Shown: positions 33,101-41,700 of the stretch, one piece after another | Position numbering within the stretch: the first letter of the stretch is position 1 | How the letters are laid out: each line of letters starts with the position of its first letter | NCBI GenBank assembly: GCA_002633025.1 | Contig: NMRB01000141.1 | Span: 251,700-315,699, forward strand | DNA length: 64,000 bases | Direction: 5' to 3' | Origin: Notospermus geniculatus | Taxonomy: Eukaryota > Nemertea > Pilidiophora > Heteronemertea > Lineidae | Position numbers and translations under genes: made by a program | The notes under the pieces: generated by a model | What the model saw: only the letters and a program-made list of their open reading frames with translations | Databases searched by the model: none | What the model was told of the DNA's origin: nothing

Positions 33101-36100
33101 TGCGTGTAGCTAGTTGCCCTCTCAAACATGACACAGTTCCCATGTCAAGTCTCAATTTATTTGGCAATGATGTTCTTCCAGTGAAAGCAGTTCTGAAGAG
33201 AATCACTCTGTCTCGATCCATATTTTGATATGTTGAATTCTTTCTCCGTGGCAAACCTCACATCGTTCTCTGATCATGAAATGATGAAAGGTTTTGCTTT
33301 TGGTGAAGAGTTATCAAAAAACCTCTATACATGTATCTCTGAGCAACCGACAGCTCCTGCTCCAAAGAGAGGTATCTCATCCTTTGACCGTACATCCAGA
33401 TCTCAACTCGCAGCAGCCAACACATATGATATGTACATTTCAATGAACAGCTGGTAATTTCACTGCTACAGAGTTAAAGAGGCACTGACAATGTTATTTA
33501 GCAACTGCAGTTTCGTTCCATCATTGCTCAAATGTTTGTAGCACAATTCTTTGCCGTCCACTTATGGCGACTAGCACTGCATCACTAAAGTTCCAATTTC
33601 ATCCAAAGAAGTACTTTGTGGGATTCGAACCCATGATGCCAGCATTTAGGATTACAGTCACAAATCCCCATCTACAAAATAGGCAGTTCAATATCCTGCC
33701 AGAGATCCCATGTGACACCTTTTGAGAAGGAACTTGGTATTTTCTTCCAACGAAACTTTTGCCATCCTGAAGCTGATCGTGTTGCATTCCTGTAGACAGC
33801 AAGTTCATCTCCTCCTCACAAAAGCCACAAGTCCTCCATTGTAGTAGCGCATATTTTTCATGGTGTACTTTGGAAAAGGCACAGTCCACACTATTGAATA
33901 TCAATGCCAACAAACTTGTACACATTTCTTGATCTTTCATCCCATAAGACTCTCATTGATGAAGTCATAATCCATTCTGCAGCTGAAAGATTACATGTAT
34001 CTGCCGAATACTTCATTCATATTTCGGATTTACCAAATCCTTGGTGCGTTCAAGTTCATAGCATCAGTCCATACACATTTGACTTTGTTCTTTTTAACAA
34101 CATCGTGGCACTGCACACAAGTTTTTTGAGTTCGATCCTTTGTTGCATATTGCGAGAATGCGTGATTGATGTCTCGATTTTTGAACAGCAACTGCTGATG
34201 AATAACCGTTCTTCGAAGTCCTACCAAGATATCTGCCTTACTCGACGGACTCTATGCAATATGACAATAGTTCAGTTCTGTTAATGCTGACAATCCTTCC
34301 AGCGCAAAATATAGAGAATCATCACGCCGAGTCCAATATCTGATTCCATTCAGTGCCAAGGCAATGAACCTTATGTCGCTTTTGGTGAATTTCCTCCCAA
34401 AATCATCCCATGATTTCAATCTACGCGATCGTACCTTTGCGATCATGCGTTTCATATAAAGACAGCCTTCCAATTTGCTAATGATATGCGTACTTCTCCA
34501 TATACATTGTATTATATGTGCTCGGTACCCAATACATGTAACAATTATATCTAGCCCTTCTCGCCAGCCTGCTCCAGATGTACTGGGATATGGTTTGCAA
34601 TTACGCGTACTTACTGATTTTTCGTGCAACAACTCCCTTGTTGCTTTTTATAACAGGTAATAATCTGCCTTTCAGACTTACATTACCAACTTAATTACCT
34701 CTAAATGTGCCTCTCGCTCTGACCACTCCCCTGTATGCTGGTCCACGGTACGCCGTTCCTCTATAAGTTGATCCTCTGTACACTGATCCTCTATATGTTG
34801 TGCCTCTATAAGACGATCCTCTATAAGATTCTCTGGTGGGATATTTTTCTCTTGGTGAATAATGAGGCCGTGTTTCGCTGTGGCCACTGCTGGACCTCGT
34901 CCTGTGCTCATAGCTCACTTCGCCGGAGCCATAGTCACGTGACCTCGGCTCTCTACTTTCACGGCGACTACTGCTACTATGATGACTTGCAGATGGCGAG
35001 CGATGGCTGTGTCGACTGCGTGAATCATGCCTGTCTCTGTCGTCCCGATGTTCCCGCCTGTGATAATCTCTTGACTCTCTTTTTGAATCAGATCTGTGAC
35101 TACTGGAATGGGCATGGTGGCGCCCCTTCAAAAATATTCAAAACACATTTAGTAACATCACAATGGTTACAGAGTCAACACCGAGTGACCAATGATGACT
35201 CCTTCATATACAATGCAGATTTTTCATTCTCTACTCTTAACTGATGGTTATCACCAAAATTTAGAGCCAGTGATCCTTCTGTGGCCTCCTTCACTCATCA
35301 TTTCTTAGATAAGAATGCTCTTGATCTGCATTTCCATTTAAAGGGTCACACTCACTGACTGTTTCATTGATAGCAGCTTCCCAAACTGATCCAACTGAAT
35401 AAATGGAAAAGTCCGAGGAAGCAAAATAATGTTTTCAAAGAAAGGAAGGCTAAAAAGAACTTCAAAATACTGTAGATATCATCCCTCCTAGTAAGATATA
35501 TCAGAAAGGTGATGATTCACTGACAAACTCAAGTAAATAGAGCAATGTTTCATAACTCTCTGCGGGAGCTTTCTGTTCCAACAGAATGCAGAAGCCAGAG
35601 AGATTAAGAAACTGACCTGTCTGTCTTTCCAGCACCCAAACTAAAGAAAACCTTCATTACCTGTCCATCACCTTTATGGCGATTGACATCAATACTAACC
35701 TCACTGCTACGATCGCGAGACTTCGAACTGTGGTGGTCATCTTTGCTCCTGGAACTTTTCTTCGTGCTGTGTGCTACAAGTGGACAAAAATATGAAGAAC
35801 TGCATTATGTCACTCACCCCAACCATTGCGAAATGTGAGAACTGAAGCCAAAAGGAGGGGAAATGTTAATTTTCACGTAGGCCTAGTGATAAACCTACCC
35901 TGGTTTTTCTTCATTAGTTCCATCTGTTCTTGTGTGACTACCATGGGAGTAATAATCATTGGGACACCACCCATCTGGCCACTTGCCATCCCTGGATTCT
36001 GCAGAACCATTAGCTGGTTAGGGTTTATCTCCATACTTTCTTCAGCGACAGCGACGTTTGCCTAGATCTGAAATATACCAGGCTGAAATTCAAACCATTG

Positions 36101-36951
36101 AGCCCTATATAATAAAGTGAAAACCAGGTTTTATTCCTCCAAGGTGTAACACACAACACTAGTTACTACGCTAGGGTTCTGGATAGGGCCGGGTAGTAGG
36201 GTAGGGCAACTCGCTCCACCCCCTCTCCTGAGTCCTGCCCGCCCTGGCACTACCGGTAGCTAGGATAGCTAAACACAACAAGTCAAGCGGAAAAGGATTC
36301 ACTTCTGCACACATAGAAACTTGTAATGCTCCTTCTAACAATACATTGCGCTGAGTGCACTGTACATTTGATGTACACAGCGGTTTTCACTCCTCACCAA
36401 AAATCGGCCGAAATTTCATCTAAACGCATTTTTCTAAGAGGAGCATGCATTCATTTGGGAAGAATAAAAGGCATTCTTTCACATGATATACCTCTCCACA
36501 ACGGACGGTCTTTTTTTTAGGGGGACGCTGGATTTTTATTTAGAAGGAGCACAGCAGCATAGGCTCAAGTTTCTATGTGCTGCACGAGATTTTATCAATC
36601 AGGTGTCCAAATTCAAATTCAAATTCAAATTGGTTTATTGACATAAAAACCATTACGGTTTACAGAGTCAAATTAATACATACATAGAAAATATAAAAGA
36701 ACAAAAATATGAAGAACTGCATTATGTCACTCACCCCAACCATTGCGAAATGTGAGAACTGAAGCCAAAAGGAGGGGAAATGTTAATTTTCATGTAGGCC
36801 TAGTGATAAACCTACCCTGGTTTTTCTTCATTAGTTCCATCTGTTCTTGTGTGACTACCATGGGAGTAATAATCATTGGGACACCACCCATCTGGCCACT
36901 TGCCATTCCTGGATTCTGCAGAACCATTAGCTGGTTAGGGTTTATCTCCAT
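29598..36951 (-). CDS. Matrin/U1-type zinc-finger protein, copy A (ten exons)
   Basis: Ten exons join in phase into about 750 residues. In transcript order these are 36951-36816, 35773-35661 (alternative donor at 35700), 35125-34699, 32837-32572, 32366-32211, 32110-31961, 31446-31360, 31263-31045, 30627-30483 and 30145-29598. The protein starts MEINPNQLMVLQNP. It then has an R/S/H/D-rich region, SYRG-type repeats, RG-rich boxes (RGRGRGRGF) and a first C2H2 finger YCTLCKFQFYGTRFTHTNTL. An acidic segment (PENLEDLVILDSVGESDEDD) follows, then a second finger PVSGFFCKLCCKFYHNEAAA, a K/E helix, a K/A-rich stretch and an acidic tail with a VKSE sumoylation-type motif. The fingers resemble the matrin/U1 type of ZNF318, MATR3 and CIZ1, so a nuclear RNA/DNA-associated role is likely. 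The exact orthologue is not settled. It is divergent from SAPCD2, with about 975 bp between start codons. Confidence 0.85.
30256..30423. mobile_element. hAT-like MITE in last intron (copy A)
   Basis: The ends are CAGGCGCGGATCC and GGATCCGCCCCTG, flanked by ACTAT (30251-30255 and 30424-30428). It is present at the same site in copy B (51047-51214), so it is older than the A/B split. Confidence 0.85.
30483..30627 (-). CDS. Zinc-finger gene exon 9, copy A
   Basis: Minus-strand acceptor GATGTTGCAG, donor ACAG|GTGGGT, 145 nt, phase 0 in and 1 out. It encodes NARVVYEKKLAEEKEKERLA, a charged probable coiled coil, then ATPAAADSTQTG. Confidence 0.85.
30860..30965. repeat. Foldback copy of the ACCCCAACCAGGGTC family
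   Basis: CGAATTTCGCAAATTTTTCA with CCCCAACCAGGGTC is followed by its inverted form GACCCTAGTTGGGGTCGAAA. Related sequence is near 190-262 and the copy B equivalent is at 51650-51745. Confidence 0.65.
31045..31263 (-). CDS. Zinc-finger gene exon 8 (second finger), copy A
   Basis: Minus-strand acceptor CTGCATTTTCAG, donor CTCAAG|GTAAAC, 73 codons in phase 0. It encodes the matrin-type finger FFCKLCCKFYHNEAAAKRVH followed by IKSSAHLEKLK. The PVSG lead-in matches the family. Confidence 0.9.
31360..31446 (-). CDS. Zinc-finger gene exon 7, copy A
   Basis: 29 codons in phase 0, acceptor TTGCAG, donor GAG|GTAAGC. Encodes EKPQAETKESDQEEQQQHHH and HRKRRRLEE, a Q/H run followed by a basic nuclear-localisation-like cluster. 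Confidence 0.85.
31480..31590 (-). mobile_element. tRNA-like SINE head (minus strand), copy A
   Basis: On the minus strand GAGTGGTGCAGTGGAAATCG resembles an A box and GAGGGTTCGATCCCCAGTC a B box. It lies in an intron and is also present in copy B (52264-52375). The stems do not fold as a working tRNA. Confidence 0.55.
31961..32110 (-). CDS. Zinc-finger gene exon 6 (acidic segment), copy A
   Basis: 50 codons in phase 0, acceptor CATTTCAG, donor GAAAAG|GTAGGG. Encodes RNVRARKHQYSAPLERHRVK, then SDEEDDISPENLEDLVILDS and VGESDEDDEK. The DLVxLDxVG pattern recalls the acidic motif next to fingers in matrin-3-type proteins. Confidence 0.88.
32211..32366 (-). CDS. Zinc-finger gene exon 5 (first finger), copy A
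   Basis: 52 codons in phase 0, acceptor TTTTCATCAG, donor CATCAG|GTAAGA. Encodes LTTRGRGRVLSTRGFRGRGV, then FNYCTLCKFQFYGTRFTHTN and TLQHQ, a U1-like C2H2 finger. Confidence 0.88.
32572..32837 (-). CDS. Zinc-finger gene exon 4 (RG-rich), copy A
   Basis: 266 nt, phase 1 in and 0 out, acceptor TTCAAACAG, donor AAGA|GTGAGT. Encodes GRRGYDNRYTSTRYPRDEPI and an RG-rich box EPRGRGRGRGFIPARGRGAF. Confidence 0.85.
33600..33700 (-). mobile_element. tRNA-like SINE remnant, copy A
   Basis: Minus-strand GGGTTCGAATCCCAC is a B-box match, in an intron. It is present in copy B near 54750-54830. I see no intact tRNA fold. Confidence 0.45.
34699..35125 (-). CDS. Zinc-finger gene exon 3 (RS/YRG-rich), copy A
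   Basis: 427 nt, phase 0 in and 1 out, acceptor TTTTTGAAG, donor TTTAGAG|GTAATT. Encodes GRHHAHSSSHRSDSKRESRD, a long R/H/S/D-rich region and about eight YRG(S/T/P) units such as SYRGTTYRGSVYRG. Low complexity, probably disordered. Confidence 0.87.
35661..35773 (-). CDS. Zinc-finger gene exon 2, copy A
   Basis: Acceptor CCACTTGTAG, phase 1 in. Two in-frame donors are possible: CAG|GTAATG at 35661 and GAG|GTTAGT at 35700, differing by 13 codons. Encodes AHSTKKSSRSKDDHHSSKSR, DRSSE and optionally VSIDVNRHKGDGQ. Confidence 0.75.
35899..36034 (-). pseudogene. Duplicate first coding exon of the zinc-finger gene
   Basis: Encodes the same MEINPNQLMVLQNPGMASGQ start and has the same donor (CAGG|GTAGGT). 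Just upstream of the ATG it has one T fewer than the 36816-36951 copy (CATACTTTC versus CATACTTTTC on the plus strand). It could be an alternative first exon closer to exon 2, so pseudogene status is not certain. Confidence 0.55.
36310..36579. mobile_element. 270-bp MITE, CACATAGAAACTTG termini, CTGCA target duplication
   Basis: Perfect 14-bp ends CACATAGAAACTTG and CAAGTTTCTATGTG, with further inner pairing of TGCTCCTTCTAA. Flanked by CTGCA at 36305-36309 and 36580-36584. The partner unit has one uninterrupted CTTCTGCACGAG at about 37342, so the insertion followed the local duplication. Confidence 0.88.
36610..36700 (-). mobile_element. 3' tail of a non-LTR retrotransposon
   Basis: On the minus strand it ends AATAAACCAATTTGAATTTG with a TTTGAA microsatellite tail, as in several LINE clades. 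It lies between the two exon-1 units. Confidence 0.5.
36816..36951 (-). CDS. Zinc-finger gene first coding exon, copy A
   Basis: Start codon at 36951-36949 (minus). The donor CAGG|GTAGGT leaves phase 1, matching exon 2. Encodes MEINPNQLMVLQNPGMASGQ, MGGVPMIITP and MVVTQEQMELMKKNQ. Upstream frame is open but has no family content, so this Met is preferred. Confidence 0.8.
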
Positions 36952-37121
36952 ACTTTTCTTCAGCGACAGCGACGTTTGCCTAGATCTGAAATATACCAGG
37001 CTGAAATTCAAACAATTGAGCCCTGTAAAGTGAAAACCAGGTTTTATTCCTCCAAGGTGTAACACACAACACTAGTCACTAGGCTAGAGTAGGGTTGTGG
37101 GTAGGGTAGGGCAACTCGCTC

Positions 37122-37169
37122 NNNNNNNNNNNNNNNNNNNNNNNNNNNNNNNNNNNNNNNNNNNNNNNN
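37122..37169. other. Assembly gap (N run, 48 bases) beside a C-run
   Basis: Unknown bases followed by about 17 C. The duplicate unit near 36215-36230 has CTCCACCCCCTCTCC here, so the gap probably covers a C-rich stretch that was hard to read. Confidence 0.95.
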
Positions 37170-37369
37170 CCCCCCCCCCCCCCCCCGAGTCCTGCCCGCC
37201 CGGCCGGGCCCTGGCACTAGGATAGGCCTAGCAGCGTACAGACAGCTGGAGAGCAGAAAGATTCCAGATCAATAACTAAAAGAAAGTCAAAACATCACTG
37301 TGAGACCAAACACAACAAGTCAAGCGGAAAAGGAATCACTTCTGCACGAGATTTATCAATCAGGTGTCC

Positions 37370-37926
37370 GGAAATAGAACCAGGATGAATGCATCCAAAT
37401 ACCGGATGTTCAGTAAAACACAAGAAATCCAACATTTTGGGCAAGGGATGTGGCAAACATTTTATATTATCAAATTGACGTGTATTTAATCTTCGGTTTC
37501 AAACAGATAAAGAAAGCAATCGACGCACCAGACCAGTGAAATGGGCCGAAATATCTTGAAAAAAATCACCAACCATGAACATCAGAAAAAGGAAAATGGC
37601 GATTTGAGGTCAAGGTCGTTTTCTGAAAATTTACAAACTTATGATTTAGTACTTTTTATTAATATTTCTATGAAACATTCCTAATAAAACTATTATCTAT
37701 TGCTTTTTTTTACTTACTATATAGGCCTAATTTTTAAAATTTTTCTTATCACTCCCAATTTTGGGGTGCAAAAGCACCAACCAATCAGAGTAACGGTATT
37801 TTGGTGTACTTGAAACTCCTAGTTTAAACACTTGTCAAAAGCCATGAAAGCATTCAAAGTAAATAGACCATAAAATCCATGCCTCTGCTGGACAAATTTA
37901 GAAAGTAAATAGAATCCAGCGTGAGA
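37370..37926. promoter_or_regulatory. Divergent promoter region of the zinc-finger and SAPCD2-like genes
   Basis: About 975 bp separate the two start codons on opposite strands. CCAATCA at 37791-37797, 130 bp before the SAPCD2 ATG, fits an NF-Y box. No TATA box is evident. Bidirectional use is inferred from the arrangement. Confidence 0.45.
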
Positions 37927-38746
37927 ATGGCTGGTCAGCATGCATCTGCTGCTTTTGGGGGGCTCCCAAAGCAGTTTGTGTCATCTTTGAAAGTTTTGTT
38001 CGATATTTTGGATCGCGATCAATCCGGGTTTGTTTTTTACACCGACATAGAAAAATACTGGGATGAGAATGCTATCCGTGGTTTACCGATGGGGGTTTTA
38101 CCCTGTCTGAAGAGAGCGACTGCAAAGAGTGGCTTGATTACTTTTGAGAAGTTTGTGACGGCGTTGAACGAGGCGTTATTTGCATCGACTGGCTTGCGGC
38201 GGCAGAGTAATAACCGAACTGAAAAAAATTCTTACCGTCCGCAAGATTTTCCACGGAGTACGTCAGTTCCTGTCACATTGGCAAATTATCGACCAGATCA
38301 TCCTGTATTAAAAGGGACTTATGGATCAGGCTTTCGTTCTCAGGGGACAACACCAAATTATGTGTATCCGGCGAGGGGAACAGCCCCGGAGCGGACACTT
38401 AGTCCGACTCGACACGGACCAACAATGGCGACAGTTCGTCCAAACATCAATCCCAATATCCAACAAAACACTCAAGTTCAGAATGAGAACCAGGCACCGC
38501 AGAATCTAGAAGTGAAATACACAGGACATGGACGCCCCCTCTCAGAGAGGGACCCTAACCAACTGCAAACTAAATCGGACAGTGCAATAATTCAAAAGAA
38601 GTGGCCAAGGGACCGAGCCCAAAGTGAGAATGTGTCGAGTATGATTCAGAAGTTTGAGACGAGGCATGGAGGCAGCACAGAACCAGGGCAATATGCTGGG
38701 GTCCCGCTGACAAGAGGGTCAAAGGCGCAGTCAATGGATGCAATAG
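37927..38746 (+). CDS. SAPCD2: SAPCD2-like exon 1 (SAPC domain), copy A
   Basis: ATG at 37927, donor GCAATAG|GTGGGT, 820 nt, phase 1 out. Encodes the SAPC domain and a linker with YVYPARGTAPERTLSPTRHG. Confidence 0.92.
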
Positions 38747-41700
38747 GTGGGTATTAGGGAATAATGACCTGAGTGTCATGCCTTTTGGTCTGATCTTCCT
38801 TGCTCTTGGTATGACGTGTATGACAAGGATATATGAAATTTGTAAGGCAACTCTTTTTCACAGTGCAGGTTTTCTCTGGGAACTCTGGTTTCCTTCTGCT
38901 GTTAGTGTTCAATATTGCCTATTGAGCTTTGCTGTGTTTGGCGACAGTACCTCAACTCAACATTATTGTAAAACGTAATGCCATGCATTTATCTAACAGC
39001 ATGTACTAAGCTGTTTAAAATCCACCATGCCTTTTTTATGGCCAAACAAAACCACTACCAGTGACAGGTATTTATCACAAGTACACCTCAATCAACAATA
39101 CCTTTCCAACTTACCCCATAACACCAGAGAATGAAATATAACATTTACAGACAACATGTAAGTTATTGTCCTAGTGAATGTCCTTGGACAATACGCTTTA
39201 TGGGTGAAGACACCATGCATGACTTGGCTGGGGCATTGGCATTGTATTTCATATTCAAACTTAGGGATTGGACCTGTCCGTTGAGAGTACACTTGTCTGT
39301 TCTGGTACTTTTTATGATGCACTGTATTTCTTTATAGTGGAACAATCATTCACTTATGTACCTGAGGATTGTCCCAATTTGTAGAGGCATCCATTCATTC
39401 TGTACAAAAGATGGTAAACACCATGGCGACCACTTTTTGAATGATGGGCAGAATCCTACCCTCTGGTATATTGTCCTCAAAATAACTGGTTTTAAGATTT
39501 GAATAAAAACTTATCCTTTGTTGTGAAAGTACTTTACTCTTTGGAATAAGGTCCATACAATAAAACATCTACCATCCTCTTTTCAATCTACTTGTATCAT
39601 GTACGCACAAGTACTTGAATGAAGCAGCTTTTCTTCTTGCCAGTTTATCATGCATTGTGAAGAAACTGAAAAAAGAGCCACACACAATGCAAAATTCAAA
39701 TGAATTAATTGCATTCTTGGTTGTGTAAGTAATTCATGGATTCTAATTGGTAGATTATTTTGGAGTCTGAAGCAATCGTTGCAAGTTTTTTTACACATTT
39801 GACAAGTGGCAGGATTTCAAATTGGTTGGCTCAGTCAGCCTGATCACAGATGCCCCCCCCCCCTCCACCATGGAGAGTGCAAAAAAGGGTCTTGACTTGT
39901 AACAATTGATTGGCAAAAAGTACACGTGCCAGAAGATTATCCAGATTTGATCACATGACTCAACATTACAACCCTCAGACATTTAAACCCCCTTTCAGGG
40001 TAGATTAGCCCTTCATTCCCTTTCAACACCTCACTTTCTCCACCTGTTGTTACATTTCCAGACACTTTTTGACTGGCATAATTTAAAAAAATCAACGTTG
40101 TGCTGGACTTGAAGGATTTGCAAGTTCTTCAGGAAAAACCCTGCTAAGGCATGTCACCTCTTGAGTCCAAAATTCACTGTCGGCATATTTAACAGGAATA
40201 AAATACTCCTTGTAAAGTGAATTATCAACCACAACTGGTTCTCCTTGACTATAAAGTGCTGTTGAAAATAGATTCAAGTGCTTTCCATTTTCTCATGTTA
40301 AAACTGATGAAAAGGAAACAGCTGGTGTTGTCGGAAATTCAAAACATCTGTGTCTGTCACAGATGTCCTTAACAGTCCTACACAGCCCTTCACAAAACTG
40401 AACTGTTTGGGGCAGAATCTGCGAACTGGTCATGATACAGAATATATGGTGACAAATCAAGAAATCGAAAATTTAGTCCATAGATTATGAAAGACATCCT
40501 GAGAACATCAGGGGTTCTTAGTGCTGGATCCCTTCACCACCGCACGCAAACGTTTGTGTGTGGTGACGAAGGAAGCCAGCGCTGAGAACCCCTGATGTTC
40601 TCAGGATGATGAAAAATGTGCAGGTTGACTTTGGTGCAACATGTAGCTGGCCTGCAAAGTGAAAAATTGGTGCCAATTTTTTGCTAGATTGGTGCCAATT
40701 TTTTGCTAGATGACAAATAAATTTGCCAGAAGGGTGAGTAGCCATTGGTGATTTGGTTGGTGGGTAGCACGATCCATGCCATTGCAAGTCCAGTGATTCT
40801 ATCTTGATGAAGAATCGTTTTCGTCACAGTTGCATATCTTTCTAAATCTCTGTTCCACAATCATATCGTTGTAATGCATAATTTATGAGTTATTGTATTG
40901 TATTAGAGAGGGCAAATATGGGTCAGTGTTGGTTGAGAGTGGAAAATAAACATTGCATATCAAATATTGGACAAGCGTCCGTTACAATCTTAGCGATTCA
41001 TACCTTGTGAGACTTTGAATCTCTATCTGGTCGTTGACATCCAAATATTGGACTTGGAGTTAAAGGTGCTCCGCTCTGCTGGGTAGTTACTTAATGGTGA
41101 CTTGTCATTTCCAAGGAAAGTAATTTTACTGTTTTGCTAAGTGCAGTGTTATTCGATACTCAGGGAAGATTTCTGTACAAAAAATGCAGTAAGTCAGCCC
41201 ACAACCTGCATTGAATTTGTGAACAAAAGGCGTCATTCTTGGTCTTCTGGGAACGTGCATGCCATGGCATGGGCAGGGCTGATGGAAAAATGTAGAATGA
41301 ACTGTCTTTTCCTGTTGCAAAGGAAATGACAGCAAATTCCTCTGTCTAAAGCCTCGCTTATGTCGCCCTTACGTACAGTCAGAACTAGTTGGCAACTGAT
41401 AATCGGCGCGTAGTTGGAACTAATTAGTCACAACTACAAGGTGACATAAGCTCTCGGGCATCAGCGAGTAACTGGTTGCCAACTAGTTGCAAACTAAAAA
41501 TATCCAGATCCTGAAAGTCGCACATGTTCAACTTACTTAAAATCAAAAGAAATCTGTGTCGACATAAGCACTCAAAAGACGGCGATAAACTAGTTCCAGG
41601 TAGTTGCGAACGATTGGTATTTTTCTAGTCGGTGGTGACATAAGTTATCAGTTGCAACTAGTTGACGCTATTTCTATCACAGCGTAGGGCGACATAACCG

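Larger units (their letters stand above)
35784..36609. repeat. Tandem duplication around zinc-finger exon 1, unit 1
   Basis: From ACAAAAATATGAAGAACTGC to CAGGTGTCC this matches 36701 to about 37370 with an initial offset of 917 bp. It contains a second copy of coding exon 1 and a 270-bp MITE that the other unit lacks. Confidence 0.88.
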
